This document shows, piece by piece, positions 33,412-47,849 of a stretch of DNA of 64,000 nucleotides. Numbering within the stretch: position 1 is the first letter of the stretch; every line of letters begins with the position of its first letter. The position numbers and the translations under genes were made by a program. The notes beneath the pieces were generated by a model. That model was not told where the DNA came from, ran no database searches, and worked only from the letters and a program-made list of their open reading frames with translations. The DNA comes from Rhyacichthys aspro (Eukaryota; Chordata; Actinopteri; Gobiiformes; Rhyacichthyidae), in the NCBI GenBank assembly GCA_036850595.1, contig CM072154.1:20113961-20177960 (forward strand), given 5' to 3'.

Positions 33412-36139
33412 GTAAGACAGCGCGCGGCTCTGAGGATGAATGAATGGTTTATGAATGAAAAAGTGTAGGTTTTGTTTTTTGTTTTTTGAGGTACAATGAC
33501 ACGCTTTGTGCTAAAGTGGAGCTGGGTTGTTATTGACTTGTCGCAGGATGGTGTCAAAGTGCTGCAGCGCACTCTGACCTTTGGAGACTCTCAGATTGAG
33601 ACTTTAGCTTCTGCAAAACGAACGAAGCCCAAAGTAAGAGATTTAACCTGAAAGGAGATGATATCTTAACTTATTATTGGCGCGAAGCTGCAGAATTAAG
33701 CTCAGATTACACCATTTAACTTAATTTGATTGGTAAACTCGTATTGATTTCAAAATAAGAGCCCTTTAATGTGAAGAAGTTCAAATAGGACCATTAACCT
33801 GGAGATATTGTTTATATGTGCTGTACGGGTGTGTGCAGCTACAGTTACATGTCATGAAAAGTATTCTGAAGGTGGTGCCAGTGGAAGTGTACCATGTCCA
33901 AGGCTGTCATCGACACACATTAAAGGAGTCACATGTTCCCGATGTTCAGCAGTGTTTAAAGTGTCCTCTTCAGTCCTGGACTCACAGAGGAGTTCACTTT
34001 AGAGGCTCATCTGCTTGTGTGCTATTAGTCTTTATATCGTTTAAGAGTAACCTGACGTCTATTGGGAATATCTTAGCCCATATGTAGGACAATTATGCAT
34101 TTTTAGAGGCTTGCTTAGATGAAGGATTAGGTTGTTTGTCTGAATAAATGAATAAAATGACAAAAAATTGGGGGGAAAAGAACAATGTCAAACACAGTGC
34201 TTTGTAAAGAGGGTGATAGTAGACAGGAGCAATTACAATCACAGACTCAAGCTTAAAACTTATGCAAATACCTTCTATGTTCTTGCACTAATAGTAGTTT
34301 TCGAGCCTTTTGGGATGTTTCAGGGACCCAAAAGCAGCTGCACATAACACAAACCCTGCGTCATTGCTCCTGTCTGCTTCTCCAAACAGACGATTATCTA
34401 CTGTAGGAAATACATTACTTTTCCCTAAGTCCCTCATAGATACAAAACACTGGACTTTTCCTTTAGGCCTTCTCAGTAAATCTAAATATAACCAGTTTTC
34501 CCCAGACTAACGCAACAACATTTCTCAATACAGATGTTCCAGAATCAGTGTGTAAGATATACATTGGACCTTAGGGACCGTAATGCTGTGTACCATCCTC
34601 CAATCTACGAATAGCCACTGCTATTTACAAAAATTCTTATTCAAATTCAAATAAGAAGAGTAAACTGAGGCTAGACCAGGACTTTATCTCTGTTGCGGTG
34701 TTTAGAAATATATTAACCTGAGAGTTGGATTGATTATAACACTCTTAACCCTACGCCACTAAATTCCGCTGTTGATGTGTTTTATTTTGTGCTGCAGAAG
34801 CCCCTGGCCTTATACGCATTTTATCTGCATTTACCGCAGTGTGGACAGGCTGCTGAGCTCCTTCTATTGATCCTCTATACTCAATTATACTTTAGTTTGT
34901 GCCTACACCTTCAAAACCACACTGAAAAATGTGGTTGACAATAGTTTACAGAGAGTAGAGACCTCAGTAATTCAAATATATTGCTGTACATTATTTAGCC
35001 TATGTAAAATAAGTCAACCTTTATGGATGTTTATCATATTATATCAAAGGACAGGGACAGTGTTGTGCTGCAGTGTCCTCAGAGCGACGTCTGAGTGAGC
35101 TTTGGAGCGACCTAAACACAAGTCTTTGCTCAACAATAATGTATTTTTCTGACTTAATACTTAAAAAAGGCTCATAAACAGCTGCTTAAGTCTTAAATTT
35201 GAGCTAAAATTCGTTGCCCAACTTTCAGACTTTAAACCACGAGTGTCATCAACATGAAGCAAAGTATTTTAATCATTTCTGTACTGCACATTTGCCCCTT
35301 GGATAAAAATACAGGTGATAATATAGAGTTAGCATGAGTAGTGGTCTATACCTAAAGCTATATTTGAGAATTAATGAGCATCCAACATCATTTTACTCAC
35401 TAATAATTGAGTCTGTGAACAGTAATCTTAATATTATGACTTCATGACTTGTAAAACACTCATAAACTACCATCTGAGGAGCACATGAATGCAGCTTTCA
35501 GTATTTGTTTGATATGACTTTAAATCACAGCAGCTGTAATAATGATATAAGTTGAAAGCTGAAAATTGACAGCAAAAAAAGGAAAAATAATATGATGAAC
35601 ATATCTTGAGAATATGAGACTTAGATTTATTTACTGCAGATCTTTGTTAATAAACTCTGCGTTGTTTTAATTGATTCATCCGTGCCGTCTGATGACAGTA
35701 TTATAGTTATATTATCTCTTAGGTTTGCAGTAAATCTATATGTTATTTTAATTCAAACATCGGCGGTCTCCCCTTGGACCCGACCAACAGTGGGACGTGT
35801 GTTTAATCCCGGGCCAAAGCGCAGGGTCACGGTCTGCTCCAGTTTTCGTTCGGCTGGGTCCAGTTTCTCAAACCAAAGACTGATGAAGTGATGACACTCA
35901 GACACTCGCTCACGCCACGCACCGCTGCTCGGTGTCACTGCGCCCGATCAAAATTAGCCCCAACGAAGACCCGACTCCTCTTCAAAGGTCCGATCTGACT
36001 GGGATCTGAGGATTAAACCCACCTAAAGTCCTGAGCTGCTGGGACACACTTTAGCCTCCTGCGACCTTTAAAGGATAAGCTTTGGACATTTCCAGGATTT
36101 TTGAGGTAGACCAGTTTGTGGCTCTAATATAGTTAGTGT

Positions 36140-36850
36140 TTTATTTGAGCTAGTGTTGTAGTACTTCAGATCGTAATACTTCTAAGGTCTTGGTCTTGTC
36201 TTGGTCTCAAAATAAGTCTTACTCTGTCTTTTGTTTGTCTCGGACATAAAAACTAATAAACACCACAGCTGGTTTATTAGTCCACATTATCTTTGTGATC
36301 GGATAAAGTCAATTCTGTCATTTTATCTTCATTTAAAATCTTAGATCCTTTGGGGTTCACCTGGTAGAGTGTATACCACATACTTGGGCAACCCGGGATT
36401 GATTCCAGCTCAGGTCCTTTTCCTAATAGTATTCCCCGCTGTTAAATAAAGGCACAAAGGCCAAAAAAAAAATCTGCCTGTTTGCCTCTTGCCACCAAAA
36501 ACTAACCCTCCATGAGTCAGGACTAAAACTGGATTTAACGTGGTTAGATCTTGGAGCTGTATGCTTTTATTTTTTTATTTAATTGGGACAGCGCATGTTA
36601 ATGAACATACATGTGACATATGAACATGAATTTAACACACCAGATTATAGCCATTATGCTATTTTTCATATGTAATATCATTGTAATAAAAAAATGGAAA
36701 AAGTGTCTATTCCTATATCATTCACTGGTCTTGACTCGATCCCTAAAAGTCTCAGTCTTGATTCTCTCTGGTTTTGGACTTAGTTTCTGTCAGATACAAA
36801 CAAAATTGACCCATTCTCATAAACCAACTCTACTCCAGAGTATCTGTCCA
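36140..36850 (+). repeat. Dispersed GGTCTTGGTCTTG repeat, interrupted by a SINE
   Basis: GTTGTAGTACTTCAGATCGT and GGTCTTGGTCTTGTCTTGGT at the left, AACTAACCCTCCATGAGTCA in the middle, and TCATTCACTGGTCTTGACTC at the right all match, in order, blocks of the repeat at 54.19-54.69 kb. The match is broken between 36343 and 36472 by the SINE. Confidence 0.55.
36343..36472 (+). mobile_element. tRNA-derived SINE
   Basis: A box A-like ACCTGGTAGAGTGTATACC at about 36360 and a box B-like GGGATTGATTCC at about 36395 have tRNA promoter spacing. The element ends in GGCACAAAGGCCAAAAAAAA, a tail common in fish tRNA-SINEs. Possible short flanking repeats AAAATCT occur before and after it. It is not a functional tRNA gene: there is no acceptor-stem pairing and it has an extended 3' body. 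Confidence 0.6.
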
Positions 36851-39800
36851 ACCTGAGACACTTTGTCCAAATACAATGTTTCATGTCAAGAATCCATCAA
36901 AACAAGTTTAATATTTTTTTTATTTTCAGACTTAATATTTTCATATAAAAGTTTCAGTGTTGCTTTAACATTTAAACCAGTAAAGTACTTTAATTTTAAT
37001 CTTAAGTTTAGTTCAGACAGCCCTATTACGGTATTTGAACCTTGAGCCTTGTATAAATGAACAGAATAAAAAGTAGTCACATGATCAAACAAAATGAATC
37101 TAAATACTTTCTGTTTTACATTTCTGTTCATTTTTTTGAAGCTGTAGAATCCTTGTTATTCGGGGTAAGTGTGTTTTTATTGGCCTCATTAGCAGACTCA
37201 GTGTCACTGCTCCTGTCTGCTCCTCCAAACTGTGAGTTTCCTGATAAATACTTACCTTTTATAATAAGTTACATATCTAGTATCTCTGGTCTAACCCTCT
37301 GTCTTCCCTCGTGCCTCTGCTCAGTTTTCGTGCAGCCTCTGAACAATGAGCTGAAGGTGTATTTTTAGTTAATGGTTGATGTAAAACTGTGTTATTTCAG
37401 ACCTTGTTGTGTGTGCGCTCTCGGCAGCTGCTACCGTCCGTCTGCGGGAGACGTCTTCACCGCTGAGGCTCTGCTGTGGGACGGTTATAAATAAGAGGTT
37501 TCTGTGAGTGTGTTTGAGCAGCTGCCGGGGGTTTGTTTGTGTCCCGTCGATGCAGGTGAAGCCTTTTATCCCCGACACAAGCAGAAGGTTTACCTCAGAG
37601 TGAGTCGCTGTTGGCTCTGGTCTTAAAATACAGTTTGGATTTTGTTCCTAATAACTCCATTGTTCCTGTTTGGTTTGGTAACAGTTCTTTTTAATCTACA
37701 CCAATTCACTGAAAGACCTTTATAAGACTTAATATTAGGTCAGAATTATGAGGTTTTATTGGATACTTTTGGAAAGCTCATATTTTCCTTCCCTCCCTCC
37801 CTGCCTTTTTTCTCTTTTTTGTGCTTTCTAACTCTCCCAGAATGCTTTGCACCACTGTTCATCATCGTCTATTCGGCCAGTGTCACTTCTAATTAGTATA
37901 TTCTCCTTTTTGTGTAACTCAGAAAGTATTAGGATGAGACTAAAAACTAAAAACCTTGAGAAAGAGGAAAACCCTTGAGCTGAAGAGCACTTATTTTGAG
38001 GATTTTGTGCTATTTTTACTGGTTGGACGTCTGGTTGAAATAAATGACAGTCTGTAGGTGTATGTGTGTCCTGGGACGGAGCCTGGGAAACTGTCCCACA
38101 GACCTCAGGGCAGACCACCAGCAGAGACCTCAGGACCACGGCTAAATGTGAAACACTGGATTATGTGGTTTAGTGGAAAGATCTCAGTGTGTTTTCACAG
38201 GATTTGACAATTAATAAACATCCTTTTACTTTACTTTATATCATTTAACGTGGCTCAGTTATGGGCTGGTTCTTCTAAATCATGTAAATCATCGCTTTAG
38301 TTTGGGATTTATGTTATTTTTAGTCATGATCGAGACCGTGACGGGACGTGAACAAGTCAAAACCAAGAACAGTATATGACCCACAGGAAGAGATCTCAGG
38401 GAACAGTCTTAAAACCGAACAAGTCCAGTTTTAGACCAAGGACGAACCCAGCGATGTTAAGTGTTTGGAGAAGGAGGCAGAGTTAGAGGCCTGATTTTAC
38501 AGCTGATATGGCATATTTTTGATTTTCCATGATGATTTATGGTTTATTCATTCATCCTATTATCCATTATCATCTTATTATTCACTCCACTGACATGATT
38601 TTATTAAAACACACACAGAATCCACATAAATACATACTTAAATAAATATGTTGCATCTTAGAAATCCATCCTCATTGAGTCCAAACACTTGTATAAACTC
38701 TTTAAACTCTGACTGCAGTGACTTTAGGTGCAGCATCTCTGCAGTGATCAGTGCAGCAGCAGTTTTTTCATCCCTTTGTGCTTATGCTCAGCGTTTTTTC
38801 TTCTCGGGGGCTTCCTGTGACCTGACTTTCAAGGCCAGGGTTACATTATTCACATCACAGCTTCAGAAAACTGCCCCAGGACCAGTTACTGTATGAGTCA
38901 AGCACAGGCCCACACCGACGGGCTCCTCTGACCTCAGCAGAAGACCAGCTTTTAGAAAAACATCATTGGATATCTTTAGATTTACTCCTTCATCAGACTT
39001 TTTGAAGTTTGGTAAAAAGCTGTGGATGAGTTTCTTGCTGCTTTTATCACATAAACCTAATTAAAACACATGACAACACCTACAACTATTTGAGTTTATC
39101 TGTGTATTTCAGAACACTCACAACTTCCAAAATGGTGGGATTTTGTAGATCATTTTAGTTTTTTTTATGACGTCTCTGCCCTGTGCTGCCTTTAAGCTCA
39201 TTGACATAAGACCGAATGCAGACGGACCTTACTGCAGCTGCACAACACTGAAATAAAACCAGAAGTTGATTTAGTTTGGTTTATTGCCAATTAGTAACAT
39301 ATGAAAGATATTCAGGAGAAGCTGTCTGTAAAAAGCGTCTGTTTTTAATATTAACCAAACTCTTATGTCTTTGTTTTATTGGGCTTTTATTGAGTTGTTT
39401 TCATGTATATTTAGTGCCATGATTTGTTTCTTTTAAAACTAAAAACTCACTTAATCAGATTGTGTAATGGGCTGATTGGAGAGTCACAGCTGAACCTAAA
39501 CTGTGATTTTTAACCTGAATTTGACCTGATTTCTGGTCTTATGAGAATTTTTGAGCCAGCAAGTTGGACTCTATATTAAATTGTGCAATTGAAATACATG
39601 TTTTCAATGTTTTCTTTTAAGTATTTTTATTTTTTGTTTGTATGCATGCTTTTTACATTAGGAAGACAAACTTAATTCACCAACAGGTAGAAATAAAGCA
39701 ACCTAAGACTGTTTTGAAGCCGTCATATGCTCAAGAACATAGTTATTTAATCCAGTTGTATTTATTTAGCCCAGTATCACAGTAATATCTGCTTCAAATG

Positions 39801-42800
39801 ACACAAAGACATGACATGGAATAGATCAGGATCAGATGAAAAACTCAAAAAACCCTATGAGTAAAAAAGCGGAAGGATAGTTAAGAAGAAAGTGTTGATT
39901 GTTCTTCAACTTCAGCTACAAATTTCACACCTGCACCACGCATCTGTCCCAAACTGTCCCCATCGGTGTCCCTGGACCTGGCTACTGTCGGTGTCCCGTT
40001 TCACCCGGACCTCCATCAGCTCCGTTAGAACAATGTGCTTAAAGTCCTTGCTCTGTCACTTCTGCCCCGAACACGTCCCGGTGATTTACGACCTCAGGGG
40101 GTCACGGGGTCTGTCAGACGGCCAAAATAGACCCTCCACCCTCCTCTGGTTCGATTATCCCCTCTCAATCCTCCGCTAACGGCTCTAAAACAAGTGTCGT
40201 ATCCCGTCGAGGGTGTCCCGGATCAGACCGTGTTCCAGTGTTGAGTTGGGGTGTAATATTAGCGCCTCTGGACGTATGTCGGTCAAGAGTGATCGTGACA
40301 TTCTTGCTCCTTCGTGAACTGGGTCGACACCAGAGCGTGGTCTTCTCACCGCCGCAGTTTAGTGTTTGGAGTTTGAGTCGGGACGCTTTGACCCGGACAG
40401 GTGTCGACCCACAGCTGAGACACACCTGTGAGTCCAAACACGCCTCGTAAAGCCTTGAGGTAAACAAACAGAGATCCATCGTGTGACCTGGAGAAAAGAG
40501 GAGATTTTCTGTCACGGAAGATGGAAGGAAAATGATTTGATAAATATGTTCTGCTCGAATAAAGTTATAACATTGTTTTTTAAAAGGCTGTTTTGAGTAT
40601 TACAGCTTTTACATAAAGATTTACACTTTAGATAGAGATAACAGAGCAATAACAAAACATACTCTATCAAATAAAACACTGAGAAACTAAAATGTAGTTC
40701 TGGAGACATTTTACAGGAATATACCAGGTATTTATTTAAAAAGAAATGACATAATAAAAGAGATTACAGGTGCCAATGTAGTTTCAAAGATAAAGGGGAA
40801 AAAAATAAAATAGTTGGAAGAGTCCATTTCATTTACACGACACCACAGATTATAAATGAACAGCAGCAATGTTGGAGACAATGTGGAAATGTGAATGCCG
40901 GTCATTTTTATATATTTTGGACAAAATGACAGTCGTTCTGGGACAGTATCCTTTAAATCCTTGAGGGTGTTTTAGGTTCCGAATCCCAAAGATCCCAGGA
41001 TAATGTTGTTGGGGTTGGGCTTAGGACAAATATGATTTCTTGTAAAAAGGGAGTGACATTGTTTCGCAGTTAGTTTTAGTAACATTACCTACAGCGCGTC
41101 TTTTATAAATACAGTGTGCCCTACTCACCAGATACTCCACTTTATCACTAACACAACTCTTCTCACATTTGACATTTATTAGATTCACAGAGAACTTAGT
41201 CTTTTATTTTTGTTCCTGTTTCTCTATTTCTGTTTTAAACCATCAGCCTTTATTAGTCAGATTATCAACATGCACTTAAAGCATTTACATGATGTTTAAC
41301 CTGTCAATTCATCACTTTAAATTAATTTGTTTTGTTTTTTTTCCAGTTTTTCTCATACATTTTTGTAAAACCCAGCTTCCTTAGATACTCCCATAAAAGC
41401 TTTTTAGAAGAAATAGACTGATTTTCAAACACCATCTAGTGGACACTTAAAATACTGCAGCATCTCTCAACCATCTCCACAGAAGATATTATTATATCTA
41501 TATGAAAATCATGTTATTTATCTAAACTAAACTATACTTCCTAGTCACACATGTCCTAAAGCTCTTTAAAGGTCCAAAGTTCGGCCGGTGGGACCTGTGA
41601 CGCAGTTTGACAGACACTGCTCTAAAGTGAGCCTCAGGTTCAAGGCTCAGCTGCAGCTTGTGTCAAAACCAACATGGATGCCGCTAACGACAGACAGACA
41701 CCATAAAGACCTGTTTATTTCACCATTGACCGCTGATTATAGACGACAAACAGAGTCAAGAATGTTTCAGGCCTGATCTCCTCGAGTCTGGTCCAGATGG
41801 TTCAGTGGGACAATGATTTAAGCTTTTTCAAAAATGGAGAATCTTATAATCCTCTGGACAATAATCCTTTCCAGTGGTGCACAGGGAAAAGCTTTTGTTC
41901 TTTCACTTTCACTCAGAGTAGAAAACACAGGTTGGAGCAAAGCAAAAATGAGTTTGTTTATGACAGATGTGGATGACTACAGCAGGACATGAAAACACAA
42001 ATATGAGGGTTAAGGAAAACAGAATTTGCTGCCATTGTTTATGTTACATTCCTAAAATTTTGCTTAAAAAATTCAGATCAGATCCAGAAAATGTGTGTAT
42101 TTTTATTATTTTCTTTCATTCAGAAGTGGCTCAGTTCTGGTGTTGTTTTTTTTTTTTGTTATATGGGAGGAATAAGGCATGGGACATTAAAGCGGCACTA
42201 CCTGATTTTCTTTTTGCCGTCCCCGTCTCAGACACCCCCAACCCTCCAAAATGGCCTTTCCTTTTTTAAAACTAGACCAAGTTTCCTCCACAAAATACTA
42301 AAACATTGCACCAAACTGAAGTTTAAAGCTTCTCTTCCAGCGCTGGCTATATCTGCTTTCATAGAGAAACAGAGCAAAAAAAAAAAAAACACACATAGAG
42401 AAAACCGAAGTTAAGTGTTGCAAATAAATGTTGCCAGTACAAATTGAGGATGACATCGGTCTAATGCTGCACTCAGAGTTAGTTTAAATAAAAGACAAGC
42501 TAACTTAAATGTGCGTACAGTGTGTAAGAGCACAACACACTCAAGTCCAAGTAAAAGTAGTCAATAAAGTTATTAGTGTGTTCTACAGTTTATTTACTCA
42601 AGTTTTGAATAGTAAAAGTGGATGAAAACGTTGCACAAATACTGTCTTAATACTTTTTAACTTCACACATTTGTTTGTTTTGTTTTGTTGCTCTCGGCTC
42701 GTTGTTGTTTCCAGTAAAACTAGAGCCAAATTTGTCCCAAGAAGCAGTCATTTCCTCGTAAATGTCTTGTTGAGTGACCCTCCCCTCGCTGACCCGGCTC

Positions 42801-43989
42801 TGGCCCCAGATGCATGCTGGGGGATCGGGCCGGAGCTATGTTAACTGCTTTACAGAATGGTAATGAGGTGCCGGAGCGTGTTATGGGACGTGCTTCGAGC
42901 GCTGAGGATGTCCCGGACAGAAATAGACGCCCGAGGCTGGAGGTGCGTTTGTTTGAGTCACTGTTGGGATTAGCAGCTTCTAAACACTGCTCTCGGTTAA
43001 AGCTGTTGTATCAAAGTTAAACCAACACAAAACATTTACAGGTTTTACAATCCTCTGTGAAACGGATGAGGATTGTTTTTGTGAGACTAGACCTTTTGTT
43101 TCTGGACAGACACAAAGAACAAACGGGTCTGAGATGAAAAAGTACAAAAGGAGCAGAGTAAAGGCCTAATTTGAATTTCAAATCTCTTCACTTTCTATTT
43201 GTTTAATTGTGTTATGTTCATCGGAGTATGTAATGTATGTGAATATTTTTACACATTATATATACTGTAAAGCCCTGCACTATAACGGTAGACAAATACA
43301 TCAAGTGTGTTTAAGGGTTTTTATTGAAGGGAAAATAAAAAATAAAACGTGCCAGACGCAGATTTGGACACATTGTTTTAAAAAAAAATTAAAAGACTGG
43401 TTCTAAATTGTTTCTGTGATGATTTTGGAGATTTATTTTAGAACAAATCTGGTCGTAGATGTTATTTTTCCTAAGTGGACATTACCAAGTGGCAACATCA
43501 AGCTTATGTTGCGATGAGTTGTGCTAACATCTTTAAAACACTGATTTTGGTTCAAGAATGACTTTTTTCCATGTGTCAAAGCTTCAGTTAAATAGCTTGT
43601 GCTGTTTATTTTGCTTTAAACACTTCATTTTTTTACTGTCTGTGCCTTTGAAAAGATGTTTAAACAATACAAACAATAATTTTAGTATTTTAAGAGTATT
43701 TTTTGACATGTACAACTCTTGATCAAGGAAAAGCAAAGGCCTTTCTTTAGTTCACTCTCTGTTGATTCTGTTTAGGCTCAGTCTAAATCTATCACAACCC
43801 TGAGTCTACAGCCGACCAATCACAAAAGACTTGAAGAATGAAGAATGAAGAATGTTAAACTGCAAATTGCAAAACATTACAGTATCTCACACTTCAGGAA
43901 GTAGACCTCACCAGAATATTACAGCATAAACCTTCTGACAGATGTGCTTTTGTCAATATGACATACTTACATTACTTACTTACTTTATT

Positions 43990-44397
43990 GGCTTAATAAG
44001 AATCCTTCCAGAGGCCGAAGATGGTGACAATTGGAAGCTTTTATTACATTTTGAACGTGAGGTTTCATCTTCATTTGAGTCTTACAAAAGTTAAACAATT
44101 TCCTCCCTTTTATGGAAACTGGTTTTAGTTGGATTTGAACAGGTTTTGATCAGATTTCAACAGGTTTTAGTCAGATTTCAATGGGTTTTAGATGGATTTG
44201 AACAGGTTTAAGTTGAATTTTAACAGGTTTTAGTCGGATTTGAACAGATTTTATTTACTTTTCTAGCCAAAATCAAATCTAAAACATCTTCAAATCCAAT
44301 TAAATTAAAATATTCTAAACTTCTAAATATTGGAGGACCGCATAAAACATGGCAAAGGGCTGCATTTGGCCCCTGGGCCTTGAGTTTGACATGTGTG
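43990..44397 (+). mobile_element. hAT-like element with short 21-bp array (left-truncated)
   Basis: It starts inside the element at TTAATAAGAATCCTTCCAGA and continues through GGCCGAAGATGGTGACAATT. About six 21-bp units lie at about 44121-44250. It ends with CCGCATAAAACATGGCAAAG, a GGCCC core and GAGTTTGACATGTGTG. The order matches the 45.7 kb copy. Confidence 0.6.
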
Positions 44398-45731
44398 ATA
44401 TACAGAATGTAAAGGATGTCTCTTTAAATATAAATGACAACAATATCTACAGTTTCTATGAAAAGTGAGTTATGAAATAGTTTAGTAACTCTGTGGATTT
44501 AAAGTTGAAACAGTAGCACATATATAAAATTAAATTGTTCAAATTGTTAGTATGAAATAGAGCAGGATCAGAGATGTAAACAGTTGTTATATAGTCACAG
44601 TGCAGTGGATTTTGTGGTTGCACAGTGAGAGAGACACATAGTTTATTTCTCTTCACCCGAGCTGCTTCTGTGCCGATCCACAGCACTGACCCGAGGAAGA
44701 CACGGAGCAGAGGAGGCAGAGATTGGGGATTAGTGTTATTTTTATCAAATGTACGAGCGCAGAGAAGAGAGAGAGAGGTTTTAGAGACAGAGAAAAACAT
44801 ATAGGGTTTTGTTTGGAGCTGGTTGCATCAGTGTGTGTCCTCGGGGAAGGACACAGTAACAGCCTCACGTCTCTCTCCGTTCGCGTCGTGCTCTGGTTTT
44901 TGCACATTTGCTCCGAGCTCGATGGAGACGCCGCGTTATCCGAGGCCTGCAGCTGGACAGTGACGCGGGACGGGGGCAGAGCGGAGGAACAAACGGCATT
45001 AGCTCCGGCACATAACAACACAACATCAACACGTGTTTGGCCCCGGGCTTTTCACGGCTGCACACTGGACACTCAAACATATATATTTCAGAATAAGAAT
45101 CAGAATAAAAGCTGGATAAAGGGAAGCACAAAATCAAAAAGTGTATATACATTATTTATTTAGATTAGTGGCAGTGTTGGACTGATTTTTAATCAAGACT
45201 GACCCAAAACACAGCTTTGTTTGTCATTTTTATAGAAAACTGCAACTTGTTTGGTCATTTTGATCTTACTCTTTGTTCAGAATCACTTCCAGATTTCCAC
45301 CTTTATTTGTATTTTGTTAGATCTGTGGAGATGTGTATCAAAACACAGTGCCATGAACTGGACAGAGACTTTTGGAGTAGTTTTGTTTGTTATTTCGTTA
45401 TGAGTGTGTGTTTTTTATCTATTGGTGACACTGCAGATTCCAATTCATCTCTTGATATTCCTTCTTTTCTCTCTGCACTTTTTATTTAAAACCCAGAGGA
45501 TAGAGTTTATATAAATAGGTCACATTTTTTTGTACAGTGTTTATAAACAGAAAACAGTGGAATCAAACCGAGGTTGACCAGGAATGAGGCAAGGTGCCCC
45601 ATGGACATCTCACTTTTAATGTTTTTGTTTGTGTATTTCATGGCGTAATGTGTTGTTAGTCTCAGCCCATAATTACTTTTTATATTTCTTGTTTTATTGG
45701 TGACTTCAGCTGCTCATTGGTCTCTTTAAAC

Positions 45732-46160
45732 CAGTGGTGTCAAACTCAAAGTGGTGAGGGGCCACAATAGTTAATCAGAATCCTTTCTGGGGCCGAAGAT
45801 GATGACATTTGGAAGCTTTATAAAAATTTGGATGCGAGATTTCATCTTCATTTAAGTCTTTTAACATTAATTTCCTCCTTTTATAGAAACTGTTTGTAGT
45901 TTGCAGGTTGTTGTTGGACTTGAACATGTTTAAGTCAGATTTCATGGATTTGAAGTGGTTTTAATTGGATTTGAACAGGTTTTAGTTGAATTTGAACAGG
46001 TATTAGTTTAATTTAAACAGGTTTTATTTATCTTTGTAGCAAAAATAAAATCCATTAAAACCTAGTGCCAAAAACATCACTTTCCAAATGTGTTGAAGGG
46101 CCACATAAAACACTGCAAAGGGCCGCATTTGGCCCCCGGGCCTTGAGTTTGACATGTGTG
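45732..46160 (+). mobile_element. hAT-like non-autonomous element, most complete copy
   Basis: It runs from CAGTGGTGTCAAACTCAAAG to GAGTTTGACATGTGTG. The inner blocks are ATCCTTTCTGGGGCCGAAGA, TTGGAAGCTTTATAAAAATT, a short 21-bp array at about 45950-46030, and GGGCCACATAAAACACTGCA. The flanking octamers CTTTAAAC (45724-45731) and CTATAGAC (46161-46168) match at 6 of 8 positions, and both fit the hAT preference nTnnnnAn. It is 429 bp with no coding capacity. Confidence 0.7.
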
Positions 46161-47849
46161 CTATAGACGGTCACAAAAGTTACAGAATTTGTGTGATTTA
46201 TCAGAGAAGAAGTCAACTTGTTTAAATGAAACAAGTTACAAGCACATGTTTAACCAGTTGTGTGGCCATGAAATATTTACATATAGCTTAAAATCATTTG
46301 TATAGATGTAATCCAGTCACGATCAGACGCAGGACTTTTCTGATTAATCTGGTTAAATCTGCTGAATACAACACATATTACTGAGAGGTTAGGGACCAGC
46401 TCATGACTTTATCACACTCAGAAGGATTCCTTGTGAAGTAAATGATCTAAAGCGGCCGCGGACTCGTGAAGAGGAATGTAGATGGATGTGGGTTCGCTGT
46501 CAGAGCGTCTCCCTCGGCCCCTCTTTGTCTGTGTCCGTCGTGACCAGGTCAAACTCACAGAGACCGGATATTTCTGCTACTGTTCGGCGACAGCTGCTCG
46601 GTGTGCCGTTTCAGTCTTTGGGCCTCGTCTGTTTGGACACAGCTCCAGACTTCTCCGTCCCATCATCGGCTTCAACACCTTTAGCCGGATGTTCTCTGTG
46701 AGGTTTTGCAGGTGATTTGTTTTCCTGTCATTACGCTCTGTCCATGTACACTATATAACATTTTGAGGGCCATAATTCAAAACATTCACCATATTTGATT
46801 TTAAATGAATGAATGCAGATGATAGAGCATATTTCAATTAATTATTCTTTTTTTTATTTGGCAAATCATCAATATTGAATTAACGGCGGAAAGTGTCTAT
46901 TCCAGTGATGTGTTTGTCTGTTTACATTGAAAAACGGCACAAAAAGAAAATAGAACAAAGGAAAGCAAAGTAAAACATTAATAAAACAAGTTTAATGAAG
47001 GCTCGAAGCTCGAAGTTTAAGGTCATCTCTAAACTTTATTTAAATGTGTTTTTTTCCACTGAAACTTTGTATATTTCCTATATTTTCACATTATTTATAT
47101 TTAAATCATGGACGGCTGGTATCTCCTATAATAACGTTAAACCATATCTCGTGGAAGATCTTAGAAGGTATTGTTTCTAATTTGATGGCACTAATATTTC
47201 AAAAACACCACAAAAAGGGGAAAAAGAGAGCTTATTTTTAGAAGCAATCATCTTCCTGATTTGTTGATTGACAGATGTGAAGGTATTTCCTATCATTGGG
47301 GCTAATTGTATTTAATCCAGAGAATTGAATTTGGGCAAAACACAGAGACTCACAAAGAAAAGGGGAAAAAGTAAAGCCATTGTACTTTTGAGAGAGCGTG
47401 GAGGGACAGTATCACAGTATAATTCAGTTTGCTTTAGCGTTATTTGTTGCATTTAGCATCAGCGAGACAGTCAGAAAGGTCATCGGTCAGAGCTTCAGTG
47501 TTCTTTTTGTCGTCTTTGTGATAAAAACAGTTGCAGAATCAAGTGAAGAAGGAAAAGTGTTATGCATTTATTAGCATCACGAGCTTCCACTGATTAAATA
47601 TTATATAAAATCAAAACAGCAGGTCACTATGTTGTACAAATGTATCTTTAAGTGATTATTTCAGGGATTGGGAGCAAGGAGAACAACTCTACACATAAAA
47701 CCCTGCTCTGGATCAAACCCTGGACTTGTCTGCTCAGTAATTCCACCTAAACTTTGTGAAACTGTCCAGATTTGTTTGTGTCCCTGTGAGCGACATCTGT
47801 ACCGTCTCACTTTGCTGCAAGTGCCGTGAGCAGATGTCAGCTCCGTTAC

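Noticed and set aside
36343..36472. Possible tRNA gene from box A/box B motifs
   Set aside because: No cloverleaf or acceptor stem, and a 3' body with A-rich tail; it fits a SINE.
39892..40515. Overlapping 95-aa, 116-aa and 70-aa frames in a GC-richer intergenic stretch
   Set aside because: Translations lack domain features and there are no matching splice sites; kept only as a possible regulatory stretch.
44723..45163. 146-aa plus-strand frame in a CpG-bearing stretch
   Set aside because: No recognisable domain, overlapping frames on the other strand are equally open, and no flanking exons.
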